Origin: Aromatoleum tolulyticum
GTDB lineage: Bacteria; Pseudomonadota; Gammaproteobacteria; Burkholderiales; Rhodocyclaceae
Assembly (NCBI RefSeq): GCF_900156155.1
Contig: NZ_FTMD01000016.1
Span: 1-64,000, forward strand
Length of the DNA stretch: 64,000 bases
Reading direction: 5' to 3'
The notes below the pieces were generated by a model, which was not told the DNA's origin, did not search any database, and saw only the letters and a list, made by a program, of their open reading frames with translations. Shown in pieces: positions 49,908 through 59,869 of this stretch. A program made the position numbers and the translations under genes. The first letter of the stretch is position 1. Each line of letters opens with the position of its first letter.

Positions 49908-50756
49908 TTATGCCGCTGCCGCCTCCGCGCCGAGCGTGGCGAACCGCGCCGCGAACTCGGCGAGCGGCAGGTCGATGCGCGTGATGTTCTGTTCGGCGAG
50001 GAAGCGCAGCTCGTTCTTCGTCGGCTCGCCCGGCAGCACGGCCCAGTGGCGGTCGGACGAGCGCTTCATGATCTGGCGCGCGAAGCTGCGCTGCAGCTGG
50101 TCGTTGAAGCGGCAGCCGAGGAAGAGGAAGTTGCGCCCGCTGCGGAGGTACTGCACCGCCTGCGGGATCGGCGTCTGGATGTCGATCTCGGTCAGCACCT
50201 CGACGTAGTCGGAGTCGGAGACGAGGTAATTCGCGGCCGGGGCGCGTCCGCCGAGGGGCTTGTAGAGCAGCGTGGTCCAGCCGGCGGCGTATTCGTCCGG
50301 TGTCACCGCGCCGTCGGCGTCGTAGAAGCCGAACCAGTTGCCGAAGTGCTCGGACTGCGACAGGCCCTGCACCTGGCCCCAGTCGCGTCGCGGCGCGAGC
50401 GCGGCCGGCATCGCGTCGTCGTACCAGGCGTCGACGACGAGCGGCAGCGGCAGTTCGGCGAGCCGGCGATGCAGCACCGAGGGTGGCACGCTCACGGCGT
50501 AGGCGTCGTTCATCAGCGCGACGAGGCTCTTGCGGTGCTTGAAGTTCTCGATGTACTGCGCCGCCGCGGTGAGCTTGCCGCGGATCTTGTGCGGCACGGT
50601 GGTCTTCGCGGTGAGCGTGGCGACGAGCTGCTCGGGCGAGGCAGGCACCGGGCAGTCGGGCAGCAGGTCGAGCATGCCGGGGCCGAGGTAGGGGATCAGC
50701 GTGCCGGCGGCGAGGGCGGCGCCGATGTCTTCCAGCGCGGGGGCGTTTGCAGTCAT
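49908..50756 (-). CDS. SIR2-like domain protein in the nif operon, function unknown
   Basis: The 282-residue product starts with [20 protein letters not shown], resembling the Gly-rich nucleotide loop of SIR2-like proteins, and ends with [20 protein letters not shown], then [20 protein letters not shown], the ordinary late SIR2_2 motif. A middle part ([48 protein letters not shown]) fits the helical insert. SIR2-like folds bind or cleave NAD. There is no deacetylase zinc site. It lies between the DegT-like gene and clpP in a nif transcript. Role unknown; NAD sensing of nitrogenase is one idea. Confidence 0.7.
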   Translation of the reverse strand: MTANAPALEDIGAALAAGTLIPYLGPGMLDLLPDCPVPASPEQLVATLTAKTTVPHKIRGKLTAAAQYIENFKHRKSLVALMNDAYAVSVPPSVLHRRLAELPLPLVVDAWYDDAMPAALAPRRDWGQVQGLSQSEHFGNWFGFYDADGAVTPDEYAAGWTTLLYKPLGGRAPAANYLVSDSDYVEVLTEIDIQTPIPQAVQYLRSGRNFLFLGCRFNDQLQRSFARQIMKRSSDRHWAVLPGEPTKNELRFLAEQNITRIDLPLAEFAARFATLGAEAAAA

Positions 50757-50777
50757 TTCCGGTCTCCGAGGGGGGTA

Positions 50778-51926
50778 TCAGTAGATCGCCGCGCCGGCGC
50801 CGACATTCACCGACGAATCCTTGGCGGTCTGGACGATGAAGCGCACCTGGTCTTCGGCGAGGTGAGCGTGGAAGGGCAGGGCGAGCGCGCGGTCGGCGAT
50901 CTTTTCGGTGACTTTCAGGTCGCCGCGCTTGTAGCCGAGCGTCGAGTAGAAGTACTGCTGGTGCAGCGGGTTGCAGAAGGCGGCGGCCCCGATCGACTCG
51001 GTCGCGAGGTCGTCGACGATCTGGTTGCGCGCGCTCTTCGTGAAGCGCGTGCCCAGATGCACGAGGAATAGCAGCCAGTGGATCTCGTCGATCTCGGGCG
51101 CGATGTAGGGCGGCTTGATGCCTTCGAAGGACTGGATCTGGGCGAGGTAGTAGCTCTCGACCTTCTTGCGCCGTGCGAGGATCTCGTCGATGCGCTGCAG
51201 CTGCGCCAGGCCCAGCGCGGCGGTCACGTCGCCGATGCCGGCCTGGGCGGGCACGCGGTTGGCGATCGAGATCGAGAAGCGCTCGTCGAGCGCGCGGCTG
51301 CGGTGGTAGCGCAGCTCGCTCGCGAGTTCCGGGTCGTCGGTGACGATCATCGCGCCTTCGCCGCAGCACAGCGCCGAGGGCTGCGAGAAGTCGAAGATCG
51401 CGAGGTCGCCGAAACCGCCGACGAGCCGGCCCTGGTAGCGCGAGCCGATCGCTTCGGTCGAGTCCTCGATCAGCTTCAGACCGTGGGTCGCCGCGAGCTG
51501 GCGGAATTCGTTCCACGCCGCCGGATGGCCGTTGCTGTTGCCGGCGACGATTGCGCGCGTCCTCGGGCCGATCTTCTGCGCCGCCTTGTCGGGCGCGAGG
51601 CAGCCCGACCAGTAGTCGATCTCGGCGAACACCGGGGTTGCGCCCGCGAGCACGATCGCATGGGCGATCTGGTGCCAGCCGTACGCCGACGCGATCACCT
51701 CGTCGCCGGGGCCGATGCCCATCGCGCGCAGCCCGAGCATCAGGCCCAGCGTGCCGCTCGCGACCGCGATGCCGTAGCGGCGGCCGACGTAGTCGGCGAA
51801 TTCGTCCTCGAAGGCTTCGACCCGCGGGCCGGCGGACAGGCGCGACGACTTCAGCACCGCGCTCACCGCGTCGATCTCGGCGAGGCTCATGTCGGGGTCG
51901 TTGAGGGGGATCCAGCCGTCGTCCAT
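50778..51926 (-). CDS. DegT/DnrJ-type PLP-fold protein lacking the catalytic lysine
   Basis: The 382-residue product has the type I aminotransferase fold of the DegT/StrS family: [60 protein letters not shown] with the PLP-nitrogen Asp155, and [20 protein letters not shown]. In the last motif the family Lys that holds PLP (FxFHxxKxxxxGEGG) is replaced by Ser184 with no gap in alignment. It therefore cannot make the internal aldimine and may be a ColD-like dehydratase variant, a regulator or a scaffold. Start at 51926. Its product could act with the SIR2-like protein. Confidence 0.75.
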   Translation of the reverse strand: MDDGWIPLNDPDMSLAEIDAVSAVLKSSRLSAGPRVEAFEDEFADYVGRRYGIAVASGTLGLMLGLRAMGIGPGDEVIASAYGWHQIAHAIVLAGATPVFAEIDYWSGCLAPDKAAQKIGPRTRAIVAGNSNGHPAAWNEFRQLAATHGLKLIEDSTEAIGSRYQGRLVGGFGDLAIFDFSQPSALCCGEGAMIVTDDPELASELRYHRSRALDERFSISIANRVPAQAGIGDVTAALGLAQLQRIDEILARRKKVESYYLAQIQSFEGIKPPYIAPEIDEIHWLLFLVHLGTRFTKSARNQIVDDLATESIGAAAFCNPLHQQYFYSTLGYKRGDLKVTEKIADRALALPFHAHLAEDQVRFIVQTAKDSSVNVGAGAAIY

Positions 51927-51937
51927 GGTGCGTCTCG

Positions 51938-52201
51938 CTATCTGTGCGCCGCGATCACGACACCGCCGGCGTGCTGCGGGTCGGTCGTGATGCGCCAGCA
52001 ATGGTCGGAGTTGTCGACGAGGTAGAGGTCGTAGTCGCCGGCGCGCGTCGCGGGGGTCTCGCCGTCCATGTCGGAGGCGTCGCAGCGCGTGAACACCATG
52101 CCGGGAAGGGCCGCGCGCAGTGCCGGCAGCGGGTTCTCGGCGGGGCCGGTGCGCTGCAGCAGCGTGCACACGTGGGCGAGCTGTTCCGCGGTGACGCTCA
52201 T
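51938..52201 (-). CDS. small nif-operon protein (possibly DUF6129)
   Basis: The 87-residue soluble product reads [20 protein letters not shown] and [20 protein letters not shown], then [20 protein letters not shown] and [14 protein letters not shown]. No metal motif apart from isolated Cys and His. Small proteins of this size occur after nifT in related diazotrophs; the DUF name is from memory and uncertain. It begins 1 bp before nifT's stop region and ends 11 bp before the DegT-like gene. Confidence 0.6.
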   Translation of the reverse strand: MSVTAEQLAHVCTLLQRTGPAENPLPALRAALPGMVFTRCDASDMDGETPATRAGDYDLYLVDNSDHCWRITTDPQHAGGVVIAAHR

Positions 52202-52202
52202 C

Positions 52203-52412
52203 TCAGTCTCCGAGGCGGCGTGCTTCGACCGTGATCGGCAGCCGCGTGTCGGCCGCCATCTCCGGCAGTTCCAGCTGCCAGCCGTTGCCGAGCGTGACCT
52301 TGCCGCCCCACAGCCCTTCCTTCTCCATCGCGACGATGGGCTCCTCGAGGTCCTTCTTGGGCACGTAGGCCGACAGCGCGCCGGCGTGGTCCTTGCGGAT
52401 CATGATTTTCAT
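52203..52412 (-). CDS. nifT: NifT/FixU family protein
   Basis: The 69-residue product has KIMIRKDHAGALSAYVPKKD, LEEPIVAMEKEGLWGGKVTL and GNGWQLELPEMAADTRLPIT, matching NifT along its length. Its role in nitrogenase maturation is subtle and not essential in species tested. Usually it follows nifK, but here it lies in the nifB operon after nifS. Start at 52412. Confidence 0.9.
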   Translation of the reverse strand: MKIMIRKDHAGALSAYVPKKDLEEPIVAMEKEGLWGGKVTLGNGWQLELPEMAADTRLPITVEARRLGD

Positions 52413-52443
52413 GGTGCGGGCTCCAGGTTTGCGTGAATCGGAT

Positions 52444-53589
52444 TCATGCCGCCTCTCCGACGAGCGGGCACACGATGCAGGGCAGCAGCTCGAGGACCCG
52501 GTCGATGTCGGCGGTGGTGGTGTCGCGCCCGAGCGAGAAGCGCAGCGCGGCGAGCGCCTCGGCGCGGCTCTGGCCCATCGCGAGCAGCACCGGCGAGGGC
52601 TCGCTGCCGCCGGCCGCGCAGGCCGAGCCGCTGGAGGCGCAGATGCCGGCGCGGTCGAGGCGGTCGAGCACGATCTCGGCGTCGACGGTGGCGAAGCGCA
52701 GGTTCGTCGTGTTGCCGATGCGCGCGGCGACGGCGCCGTTGAGGCGGGTCTGCGGGATGCGTTGCAGCAGGCCGAATTCGAGCCGGTCGCGCAGCGCGGC
52801 GAGGCGGGGGATGTCCTCGGTCGGCGCGCGCGCAGCGAGCTGGGCGGCGACGCCGAAACCGACGATCGCGGCGAGGTTCTCGGTGCCGCCGCGCCGGCCG
52901 CGCTCCTGATGGCCGAAGACCATCGGCGGCAGCGCGAAGTCCTTGCGTACATGGAGCGCGCCGACGCCCTTGGGGCCGTGCAGCTTGTGCGCCGACAGGG
53001 TGAGGAGGTCGATCGGCAGCTGCGCGAGGTCGATCGTCACGCGCCCGGCGGCCTGCACGGCGTCGCAGTGGAACAGCACGCCGCGGCGCTGTGCGATTTC
53101 GGCGATCTCGGCGACCGGAAACAGCACGCCGGTCTCGTTGTTGGCCCACATCAGGCTCACGAGCGCGGTGTCGTCGTCGATCGCCGCGTCCAGTGCGGCG
53201 CGGTCGAGGCGGCCTTCCGCATCTACGCCCAGCGTCGTCACGCGCACGCCGCGGCTCTGCAGGTGACGCAAGAGCATCAGCGAGGATGGATGCTCGACCG
53301 CGCTCGTGACGATGTGGCGCCGGTCCGGCCGCGCCGCGAGCGCGCCGAGGATCGCCATATGGTTCGCTTCGGTCGCGCTCGCCGTGAATACGATGCGCGC
53401 CGCGACGGCGCCGATCAGCGCCGCGACCTGAGCGCGCGCGGCATTGAGCCGCCCCTTGGCCTCGGTGCCGAGGCGATGCGCGCTCGACGGGTTGCCCCAG
53501 CCGTGTTCGAGGCACTCAGTCATCGCGGCGATCACCTCCGGCGCGGGCCGGGTCGTCGCGTTGTGGTCGAGGTAGATGGGCGCGCCCAT
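52444..53589 (-). CDS. nifS: cysteine desulfurase NifS
   Basis: The 381-residue PLP enzyme provides sulfur for nitrogenase clusters. It has IYLDHNATTRPAPEVIAAMT, TASATEANHMAILGALAAR, the PLP Lys in LSAHKLHGPKGVGALHVR, and a C-terminal ICASSGSACAAGGSEPSPVL with the active Cys in an extended loop as in NifS. It is distinct from the IscS at 29312. There is no adjacent nifU, so the IscU of the plus-strand operon may be the scaffold, or nifU lies elsewhere. Confidence 0.94.
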   Translation of the reverse strand: MGAPIYLDHNATTRPAPEVIAAMTECLEHGWGNPSSAHRLGTEAKGRLNAARAQVAALIGAVAARIVFTASATEANHMAILGALAARPDRRHIVTSAVEHPSSLMLLRHLQSRGVRVTTLGVDAEGRLDRAALDAAIDDDTALVSLMWANNETGVLFPVAEIAEIAQRRGVLFHCDAVQAAGRVTIDLAQLPIDLLTLSAHKLHGPKGVGALHVRKDFALPPMVFGHQERGRRGGTENLAAIVGFGVAAQLAARAPTEDIPRLAALRDRLEFGLLQRIPQTRLNGAVAARIGNTTNLRFATVDAEIVLDRLDRAGICASSGSACAAGGSEPSPVLLAMGQSRAEALAALRFSLGRDTTTADIDRVLELLPCIVCPLVGEAA

Positions 53590-53605
53590 GATCGTCAGCG
53601 TCCGC

Positions 53606-53998
53606 TTACGGCCAGAACACGCGGAAGGGGTCGGCGAGCAGCGCCATCAGCACCGCGTCGATCTGGCGGCCGCTGTCGTAGAACATCCACTCGCCGCGCG
53701 CGTGGTCGCGGGAATACAGGCGCCAGCTGCCGCCGGCGCCGTCCCACACGAGGCGCGCGATCTCGATGTCGCCACCGGCCGTATCGACATTGCGCGAGCA
53801 GCACGGGCTGACGACGCGGTAACCGTCGTCGCAGGCCTCGACGCGCGGCGACACGTAGCGGTAGCGGATGCGCTTTTCCAGCAGGCGCTCGATGCGCCGC
53901 AGGTCGAGCTCGTTGGGCTGGGTGCGCAAGCCGGCGCGCGGGGCGTCGGCCGGCGCGACCGGGGCGGGGGCGGAGCGTTTCATCGCGTGGGCCTTCAT
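53606..53998 (-). CDS. conserved nif-operon protein of unknown function
   Basis: The 130-residue product reads ERLLEKRIRYRYVSPRVEAC, DDGYRVVSPCCSRNVDTAGG, DIEIARLVWDGAGGSWRLYS and RDHARGEWMFYDSGRQIDAV. The closely spaced CCSRN and basic N-terminus suggest metal or nucleotide contact, but no known motif is matched; a DUF3024-like resemblance is a guess. It is between nifZ and nifS in the nifB transcript (2 bp from nifZ), so a nitrogenase-related job is likely. Confidence 0.65.
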   Translation of the reverse strand: MKAHAMKRSAPAPVAPADAPRAGLRTQPNELDLRRIERLLEKRIRYRYVSPRVEACDDGYRVVSPCCSRNVDTAGGDIEIARLVWDGAGGSWRLYSRDHARGEWMFYDSGRQIDAVLMALLADPFRVFWP

Positions 53999-54000
53999 GC

Positions 54001-54243
54001 TCAGCTCGCCCGCGCGATTTCTTCTTCGAGGCAGCCGATCACGCTGCCGTCGGGAAACTCCACCAGGTACACCGGCGCGTCGGTCTCGGTGTGGCGGCCG
54101 ATCTGCACGATCTCGCCGACCGTGCCGGCGCCGGCGAGCAGGGCGTCGGGTTCGCGGTCGGGGTAGGAGCCGTCGTTGAGCAGGTCGGCGACAGCGATCA
54201 CGCGCATGCCCCAGTCGAATTTCGGCAGTCTCGGATCGATCAT
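54001..54243 (-). CDS. nifZ: NifZ-domain protein, short copy
   Basis: The 80-residue product has KFDWGMRVIAVADLLNDGSY, EPDALLAGAGTVGEIVQIGR and APVYLVEFPDGSVIGCLEEE, an SH3-like NifZ domain. NifZ assists P-cluster formation in the MoFe protein. Its start overlaps the stop of a second NifZ paralogue (ATGA). Confidence 0.88.
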   Translation of the reverse strand: MIDPRLPKFDWGMRVIAVADLLNDGSYPDREPDALLAGAGTVGEIVQIGRHTETDAPVYLVEFPDGSVIGCLEEEIARAS

Positions 54244-54584
54244 GCGGGTGCTCCCGGAATGTTTTCGAGATCGGCCGCGGCCGTTGCGGCATCGGCCTCG
54301 TCTTCATCGTCGTCGTAGTCGAGCGATTCGAGCTCGCGCCCCTTCATGCCGACGCGGTAGCCGTGGTCGACGAACTCGACGCCATAGATGTAGAACTGCT
54401 GCAGGAAGGTGCCGATGCTGCTGACGTAGCCGACGTCGCCCTTCTTGACGAGGATGTCGCCGATCTCGCGGCCCGGAAAGGTGCCGTCGTTGCGCACGGT
54501 CTTCGTGCTCATGACTTTCTCGCCGTAGCCGAAGCGCGGCGGAGCGTTCAGTTCCACGATGTCGCCGTCACGGTTGATCTTCAT
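54240..54584 (-). CDS. nifZ: NifZ-domain protein, long copy
   Basis: The 114-residue product has VELNAPPRFGYGEKVMSTKT, VRNDGTFPGREIGDILVKKG and YVSSIGTFLQQFYIYGVEFV, the NifZ domain, and an acidic tail (LDYDDDEDEADAATAAADLE). The start at 54584 follows GGAG; an ATG at 54608 is in frame but has no site. Tandem NifZ copies may act on different steps or form a heteromer. Confidence 0.88.
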   Translation of the reverse strand: MKINRDGDIVELNAPPRFGYGEKVMSTKTVRNDGTFPGREIGDILVKKGDVGYVSSIGTFLQQFYIYGVEFVDHGYRVGMKGRELESLDYDDDEDEADAATAAADLENIPGAPA

Positions 54585-54608
54585 GCTGGGCTCCTGGGTC
54601 GGTGGCAT

Positions 54609-55376
54609 TCATGCGACGCGGTTTCCGCGGCCGCGCGCGGCCTCGCGTACCGCGGCATCCTCGTCGTCGAGCAGCGAACCGAGGCGCGACGGCTCGATGC
54701 GCTGCGCGACTTCATGGCGGATACGCCAGTCCGGGTCGTCCGCCAGCAGCGGCAGTTGCGCGGCCGGCAGGCGCTGCGCGACCACGAGGCGCACGCCGGG
54801 ATCGGCGTCGCCGGCCATGCCGCGCAGGCCCTCGGCGTCGATGCGGCGGGCCACCGCGACGCGCACCTCGCGGTCCGGATCGTGCTGCAGCATGCGCAGC
54901 AGGCCGGGCGGCAGGCGGCGGGCGATCACCGTGCGCACGTAGTAGTCCGGGTCGTCGAGCATGCTCTTCAGCGCCGCCGGCTCCAGCCGCGCCGCGACGC
55001 GGATGCGCACTTCGCGGTCGGGGTCGTCGCGCATCTGCATCAGGTAGCGCTGCGGCAGGCGCTGGGCGATGCTCCAGCGCACGGTCTCGTCCGGATCGCC
55101 GAGCAGCCGCGGCAGCAGGAACAGGTCGGCGTGCTTGGCGGCGACGGCGCGCACCTCGAAGTAGGGATGGTCGAGGCAGGTGTCGGCCACGTTCGGGTTC
55201 CACGCGAAGAAGCGGTCGATGCGTTTCGCGTAGCGGTCGGCGACGCAGGCATGCCCCGGCGTGCAGCGGCCGGCGGCGCGCAGTTCGCGGTGGGGGCAGT
55301 TCGTACAGTCGATCGCCCGACCCTGCCAGTCGACCGCCGGGATGCCGTCGGGAAGAGTGTCAGTGTCGGGGACCAT
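54609..55376 (-). CDS. leucine-rich-repeat-variant (LRV) Fe-S protein
   Basis: The 255-residue product begins with a four-Cys Fe-S region (DCTNCPHRELRAAGRCTPGH, then AC). About seven 24-residue helical repeats follow (for example DPDETVRWSIAQRLP, DPDREVRIRVAARLEP, DPDYYVRTVIARRLP). This is the LRV protein first described in the Azotobacter nif cluster: right-handed helical superhelix with an N-terminal [4Fe-4S] cluster. Biological role is not known. The repeats contain DPD/DDP turns with strongly periodic Arg. Confidence 0.9.
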   Translation of the reverse strand: MVPDTDTLPDGIPAVDWQGRAIDCTNCPHRELRAAGRCTPGHACVADRYAKRIDRFFAWNPNVADTCLDHPYFEVRAVAAKHADLFLLPRLLGDPDETVRWSIAQRLPQRYLMQMRDDPDREVRIRVAARLEPAALKSMLDDPDYYVRTVIARRLPPGLLRMLQHDPDREVRVAVARRIDAEGLRGMAGDADPGVRLVVAQRLPAAQLPLLADDPDWRIRHEVAQRIEPSRLGSLLDDEDAAVREAARGRGNRVA

Positions 55377-55386
55377 GATCGCGCCT

Positions 55387-55761
55387 TCAGGCCTTGCGGC
55401 GGATCGAGTCGATGCTGATCGCCGCCACCCCCGCCGGGCCGGACGGGGCGCTCGTGCTGCAGCCGCAGCTCGCGGCGTTGGGGTTGATGAAGGTCAGGCC
55501 GGAGCTCATCGGCGTGTCGGCGAAGTCGATCGTCACGCCCTCGAGCAGCAGCCGCGACTCGGTCGGCAGGATCAGCGTGAGGCCGTTCCAGTCCAGCGTC
55601 GCGTCCCCGGCGCGCGGCGGCTCGACATTGAACTCCGACGCATAGCCGGAACAGCCGCCGGCCGTGACCTGCAGGCGGAAGCCGGCATCCGGCCCGCCTC
55701 CGCCGAAGCGCACCATGCGGCGCATGAACTTCTCGGCGGCGGGGGTGATGGAAATGTTCAT
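55387..55761 (-). CDS. nif-linked A-type Fe-S carrier (IscA-nif/HesB)
   Basis: The 124-residue product has ISITPAAEKFMRRMVRFGGG, LQVTAGGCSGYASEFNVEP and NPNAASCGCSTSAPSGPAG, three Cys of the A-type fold. It is the third A-type carrier in the window, with a longer tail after CGC than IscA. Family members next to nifB receive clusters for NifB or NifEN. Gap of 10 bp to the LRV gene. Confidence 0.92.
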   Translation of the reverse strand: MNISITPAAEKFMRRMVRFGGGGPDAGFRLQVTAGGCSGYASEFNVEPPRAGDATLDWNGLTLILPTESRLLLEGVTIDFADTPMSSGLTFINPNAASCGCSTSAPSGPAGVAAISIDSIRRKA

Positions 55762-55773
55762 GGGTTGATCTCC

Positions 55774-55995
55774 TCAGGCGGCCTCTTCACGGGGCCAGGT
55801 TTCATCGATGATGCAGGTGTCGTCGATCGGGCACACCGCGACGCACTGCGGCTCGTCGTGGTGCCCGACGCATTCGGTGCATTTGTCCGGGTCGATCACG
55901 AAGATGCTCTTGTGCGCGCTGATCGCCTTGTTCGGGCATTCGGGCTCGCACGCACAGCAGCCGGTGCATTGGTCGGCGACGATCATGTAGGCCAT
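55774..55995 (-). CDS. fdxN: 2[4Fe-4S] ferredoxin FdxN
   Basis: The 73-residue product has [20 protein letters not shown] and [20 protein letters not shown], two clusters with an 8-residue insertion in the second motif, as in FdxN-type nif ferredoxins. It supports NifB reactions or reduces the Fe protein. It lies directly after nifB (15 bp), as usual. Confidence 0.93.
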   Translation of the reverse strand: MAYMIVADQCTGCCACEPECPNKAISAHKSIFVIDPDKCTECVGHHDEPQCVAVCPIDDTCIIDETWPREEAA

Positions 55996-56010
55996 GGCAA
56001 TCTCCTGTCC

Positions 56011-57564
56011 CTAAGCCGCTGCGACGTACGCGCCCTGGCGGATGTCGGCATCGCCGCGCGGCTGATGGACGATCTCGCCCGCGGCGACCTTGTCGAGGTA
56101 TTCGCGGAAGTAGGCGATCGCCGAGCGCTCGATGAACTCGAAGGCGTAGCGGTCGACCGGGTCGATGCCCGCGGCCTTCAGCTCGTCGCGCGGACAGCCG
56201 CCGATCTTCGCGACGAACACCGCATGGCAGTCGTTGATCGCGCGCACCACCGTCGGCAGCGCGTCCTCTTCGCCGTAGCCGCCCTGGCAGTAAAGATCGA
56301 CGCGGCGATGGCCGACGAACTTCGCCCCGGCGGTCGAGACCTCGTACACCTGGAATTCGCTCGCGTGGCCGAAATGTTCATTGACCTTGCCCTCGCCCTT
56401 GGTCGCGACCGCGATCATCAGCTTGATGTCGCTGTCCGCGCCGGCGAGCTCCGCGAGTTCTTCCCGCTTCGCGGCGACCTTCGCCTGACGCTGCTCCTCG
56501 ACCAGTTCCTGGTAGGCCTGGCGCGTCGCCGCGTCGTACTCGACCTCCATCGCGTCGATCCTGTCGGTCGTGAACTCGGCGCTGCGGTCCTCGCCCAGCA
56601 GCCCGACCGCATCGGCGCGGCACTGGCGGCAGTGGCGCATCATGTTCATCTCGCCCTCGCAGGCGTCCTGCAGCGCCTTCAGCTCCTGCGCCGAGGGGCC
56701 GCGCTGGCCGGTCAGGCCGAACACCGTGCCGTGCTCGGGCGCCGAGATCAGCGGCATGATGTTGTGCAGGAAGGCGCCGCGCGACTTCACGGCCTTGTTC
56801 ACCTCGACGAGGTGGCGGTCGTTGATGCCCGGGATCATCACCGAGTTCACCTTGCACAGGATGCCGCGCTCGGTGAGCATCTCCAGCCCCAGCAGCTGCC
56901 GTTCGCTGAGGATGCGCGCCGCGTCGATGCCCTTCCAGCGCTTGTTCTGGTAGTAGATCCACGGGTAGATGTGCTGGCCCACCTCCGGATCGACCATGTT
57001 GATGGTGATCGTCACGTGGTCGACGTTGAAGGACTTGATCGTGTCGACGTGGTCCGGCAGCGCCAGCCCGTTGGTCGACAGGCACAGCTTGATGTCCGGT
57101 GCGGTCTTCGCGATCAGCTCGAAGGTCTTGAACGTCTTCTCCGGGTTCGCGAGGGGGTCCCCCGGGCCGGCGATGCCCAGCACCGTCATCTGCGGGATCG
57201 CCGATGCGACCGCGAGCACCTTCTTCGATGCCTGCTCCGGCGTGAGCTTCTCGCTGACGACGCCCGGGCGCGACTCGTTGGCACAGTCGTACTTGCGGTT
57301 GCAGTAGTTGCACTGGATGTTGCAGGCCGGCGCCACCGCTACGTGCATGCGGGCGTAGTGGTGGTGGGCTTCCTCGCTGTAGCAGGGGTGGTTCTTCACC
57401 TTCTCCCACACTTCCGGCGACATGTCCGCGGGACCTGCCGACGAGCCGCAGCTCGCCTTGCCGCTGCCGCTCGAGGTGCCGCAGCCCTTGTGTTCCGCGA
57501 CCTTGTCGAGCAGCTGCGCGAGCGGCTTGATGTCCTGCACGCCAACATAAGCGGTAGCTTCCAT
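56011..57564 (-). CDS. nifB: radical SAM FeMo-cofactor core synthase NifB
   Basis: The 517-residue product makes NifB-co ([8Fe-9S-C]). The radical SAM motif is in [40 protein letters not shown] binds SAM, and further cluster Cys lie in [12 protein letters not shown] and [18 protein letters not shown]-terminal NifX-like domain begins at about 385 ([20 protein letters not shown]). Start at 57564 after GAGAGG. A sigma54-like promoter lies at 57617. First gene of the long accessory operon. Confidence 0.96.
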   Translation of the reverse strand: MEATAYVGVQDIKPLAQLLDKVAEHKGCGTSSGSGKASCGSSAGPADMSPEVWEKVKNHPCYSEEAHHHYARMHVAVAPACNIQCNYCNRKYDCANESRPGVVSEKLTPEQASKKVLAVASAIPQMTVLGIAGPGDPLANPEKTFKTFELIAKTAPDIKLCLSTNGLALPDHVDTIKSFNVDHVTITINMVDPEVGQHIYPWIYYQNKRWKGIDAARILSERQLLGLEMLTERGILCKVNSVMIPGINDRHLVEVNKAVKSRGAFLHNIMPLISAPEHGTVFGLTGQRGPSAQELKALQDACEGEMNMMRHCRQCRADAVGLLGEDRSAEFTTDRIDAMEVEYDAATRQAYQELVEEQRQAKVAAKREELAELAGADSDIKLMIAVATKGEGKVNEHFGHASEFQVYEVSTAGAKFVGHRRVDLYCQGGYGEEDALPTVVRAINDCHAVFVAKIGGCPRDELKAAGIDPVDRYAFEFIERSAIAYFREYLDKVAAGEIVHQPRGDADIRQGAYVAAA

Positions 57565-57616
57565 GGAGACCTCTCTGTGAGTGGTGACGGGGACTTCGCC
57601 CCTTCGCGACTCACAG

Positions 57617-57632
57617 AGCCAGAACCATGCCA
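57617..57632 (-). promoter_or_regulatory. sigma54-like promoter of nifB
   Basis: TGGCATGGTTCTGGCT (minus strand) matches TGGCACR-N4-TTGCW at all but two positions, with GG and GC 10 bp apart, about 53 bp upstream of the nifB ATG. A GATTGT...ACAATC inverted pair lies 38-68 bp further upstream, with 19 bp between TGT and ACA. Confidence 0.6.
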
Positions 57633-57770
57633 TCGATGTTTGTTGCAAATAATCAGTGGCTTGCGCGGATTGTGCGCTCGCAGCAGCGCGTGACAATCCG
57701 GACATTCGCAACGCGTCGCGACGTATTGTCGAGAGCGCGACGTCGCGGCCGGGGGCGTCGTGCGCGGACG

Positions 57771-57810
57771 AAAAAAGGCCACGGCGCCGGGAGAGGGGAG
57801 CGCCGTGGCC
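57771..57810 (-). terminator. rho-independent terminator after nifA
   Basis: On the minus strand GGCCACGGCGC and GCGCCGTGGCC form an 11-bp stem followed directly by six T residues. It separates nifA from nifB, so the two are independently transcribed. Confidence 0.9.
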
Positions 57811-57845
57811 CGCAAGGGAAGGGGAAAGGGAAGGGGAGGGGCGGA

Positions 57846-59462
<1,617 letters not shown>

Positions 59463-59869
59463 GCGGCCCCTCCTGCAGGAAGACGACGATTTCCGGATGC
59501 GGTCGAACGACCATTCCCGGCTGCGCCCGCGGCACCGGATTTGTCCGCCGGCCACGGGCGGCCGGGAACGAATGACCGCACAGTCAATACGGGAAACCTA
59601 GCAAGTTTTGCGCCGCAGCATTCACGGGGGGCGCTGCCCCGGTGTGTGTCCGCCGGACTTCCCCGCCGGCGGCGGGGTCGGGATGTGCCGGGCCGCTGCG
59701 CTCCGCGATGGGCCCGCCCGGCGCCCTGCGGCCGCAGCATGCAAAGCGGACAATCGCGACAAGGCCGAGCGGGGCGTCCGCACATACGCAGTTACGCGTA
59801 AGCACGGCTACCTGTGCCGGCCTCGTCCATAATGGAAGTTGTTACAGGACATCAGGACGGGGAAAACGC
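59463..59869. other. 407-bp divergent region nifA / zinc metallopeptidase
   Basis: No gene is visible. It must hold the nifA promoter and that of the plus-strand peptidase. A sigma54-like site on the minus strand at 59600 is described separately. The stretch 59640-59700 is very GC-rich with CCGCCGG and GCCGGCGGCGG patches. Confidence 0.5.
59600..59615 (-). promoter_or_regulatory. weak sigma54-like site upstream of nifA
   Basis: CGGCGCAAAACTTGCT on the minus strand keeps the GG and GC with 10-bp spacing but differs from consensus at the first base and the A of CAC. If used, nifA would be autoactivated. Confidence 0.4.

Noticed and set aside
49908-50756. SIR2-like gene as part of a phage-defence island
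   Set aside because: All neighbours on the same transcript are nif or Clp genes; no defence partner lies beside it.
57671-57695. TGT-N19-ACA pair upstream of nifB as a NifA enhancer site
   Set aside because: The known NifA consensus has ten bases between TGT and ACA; a 19-base spacing does not fit, so it is not annotated as a site.
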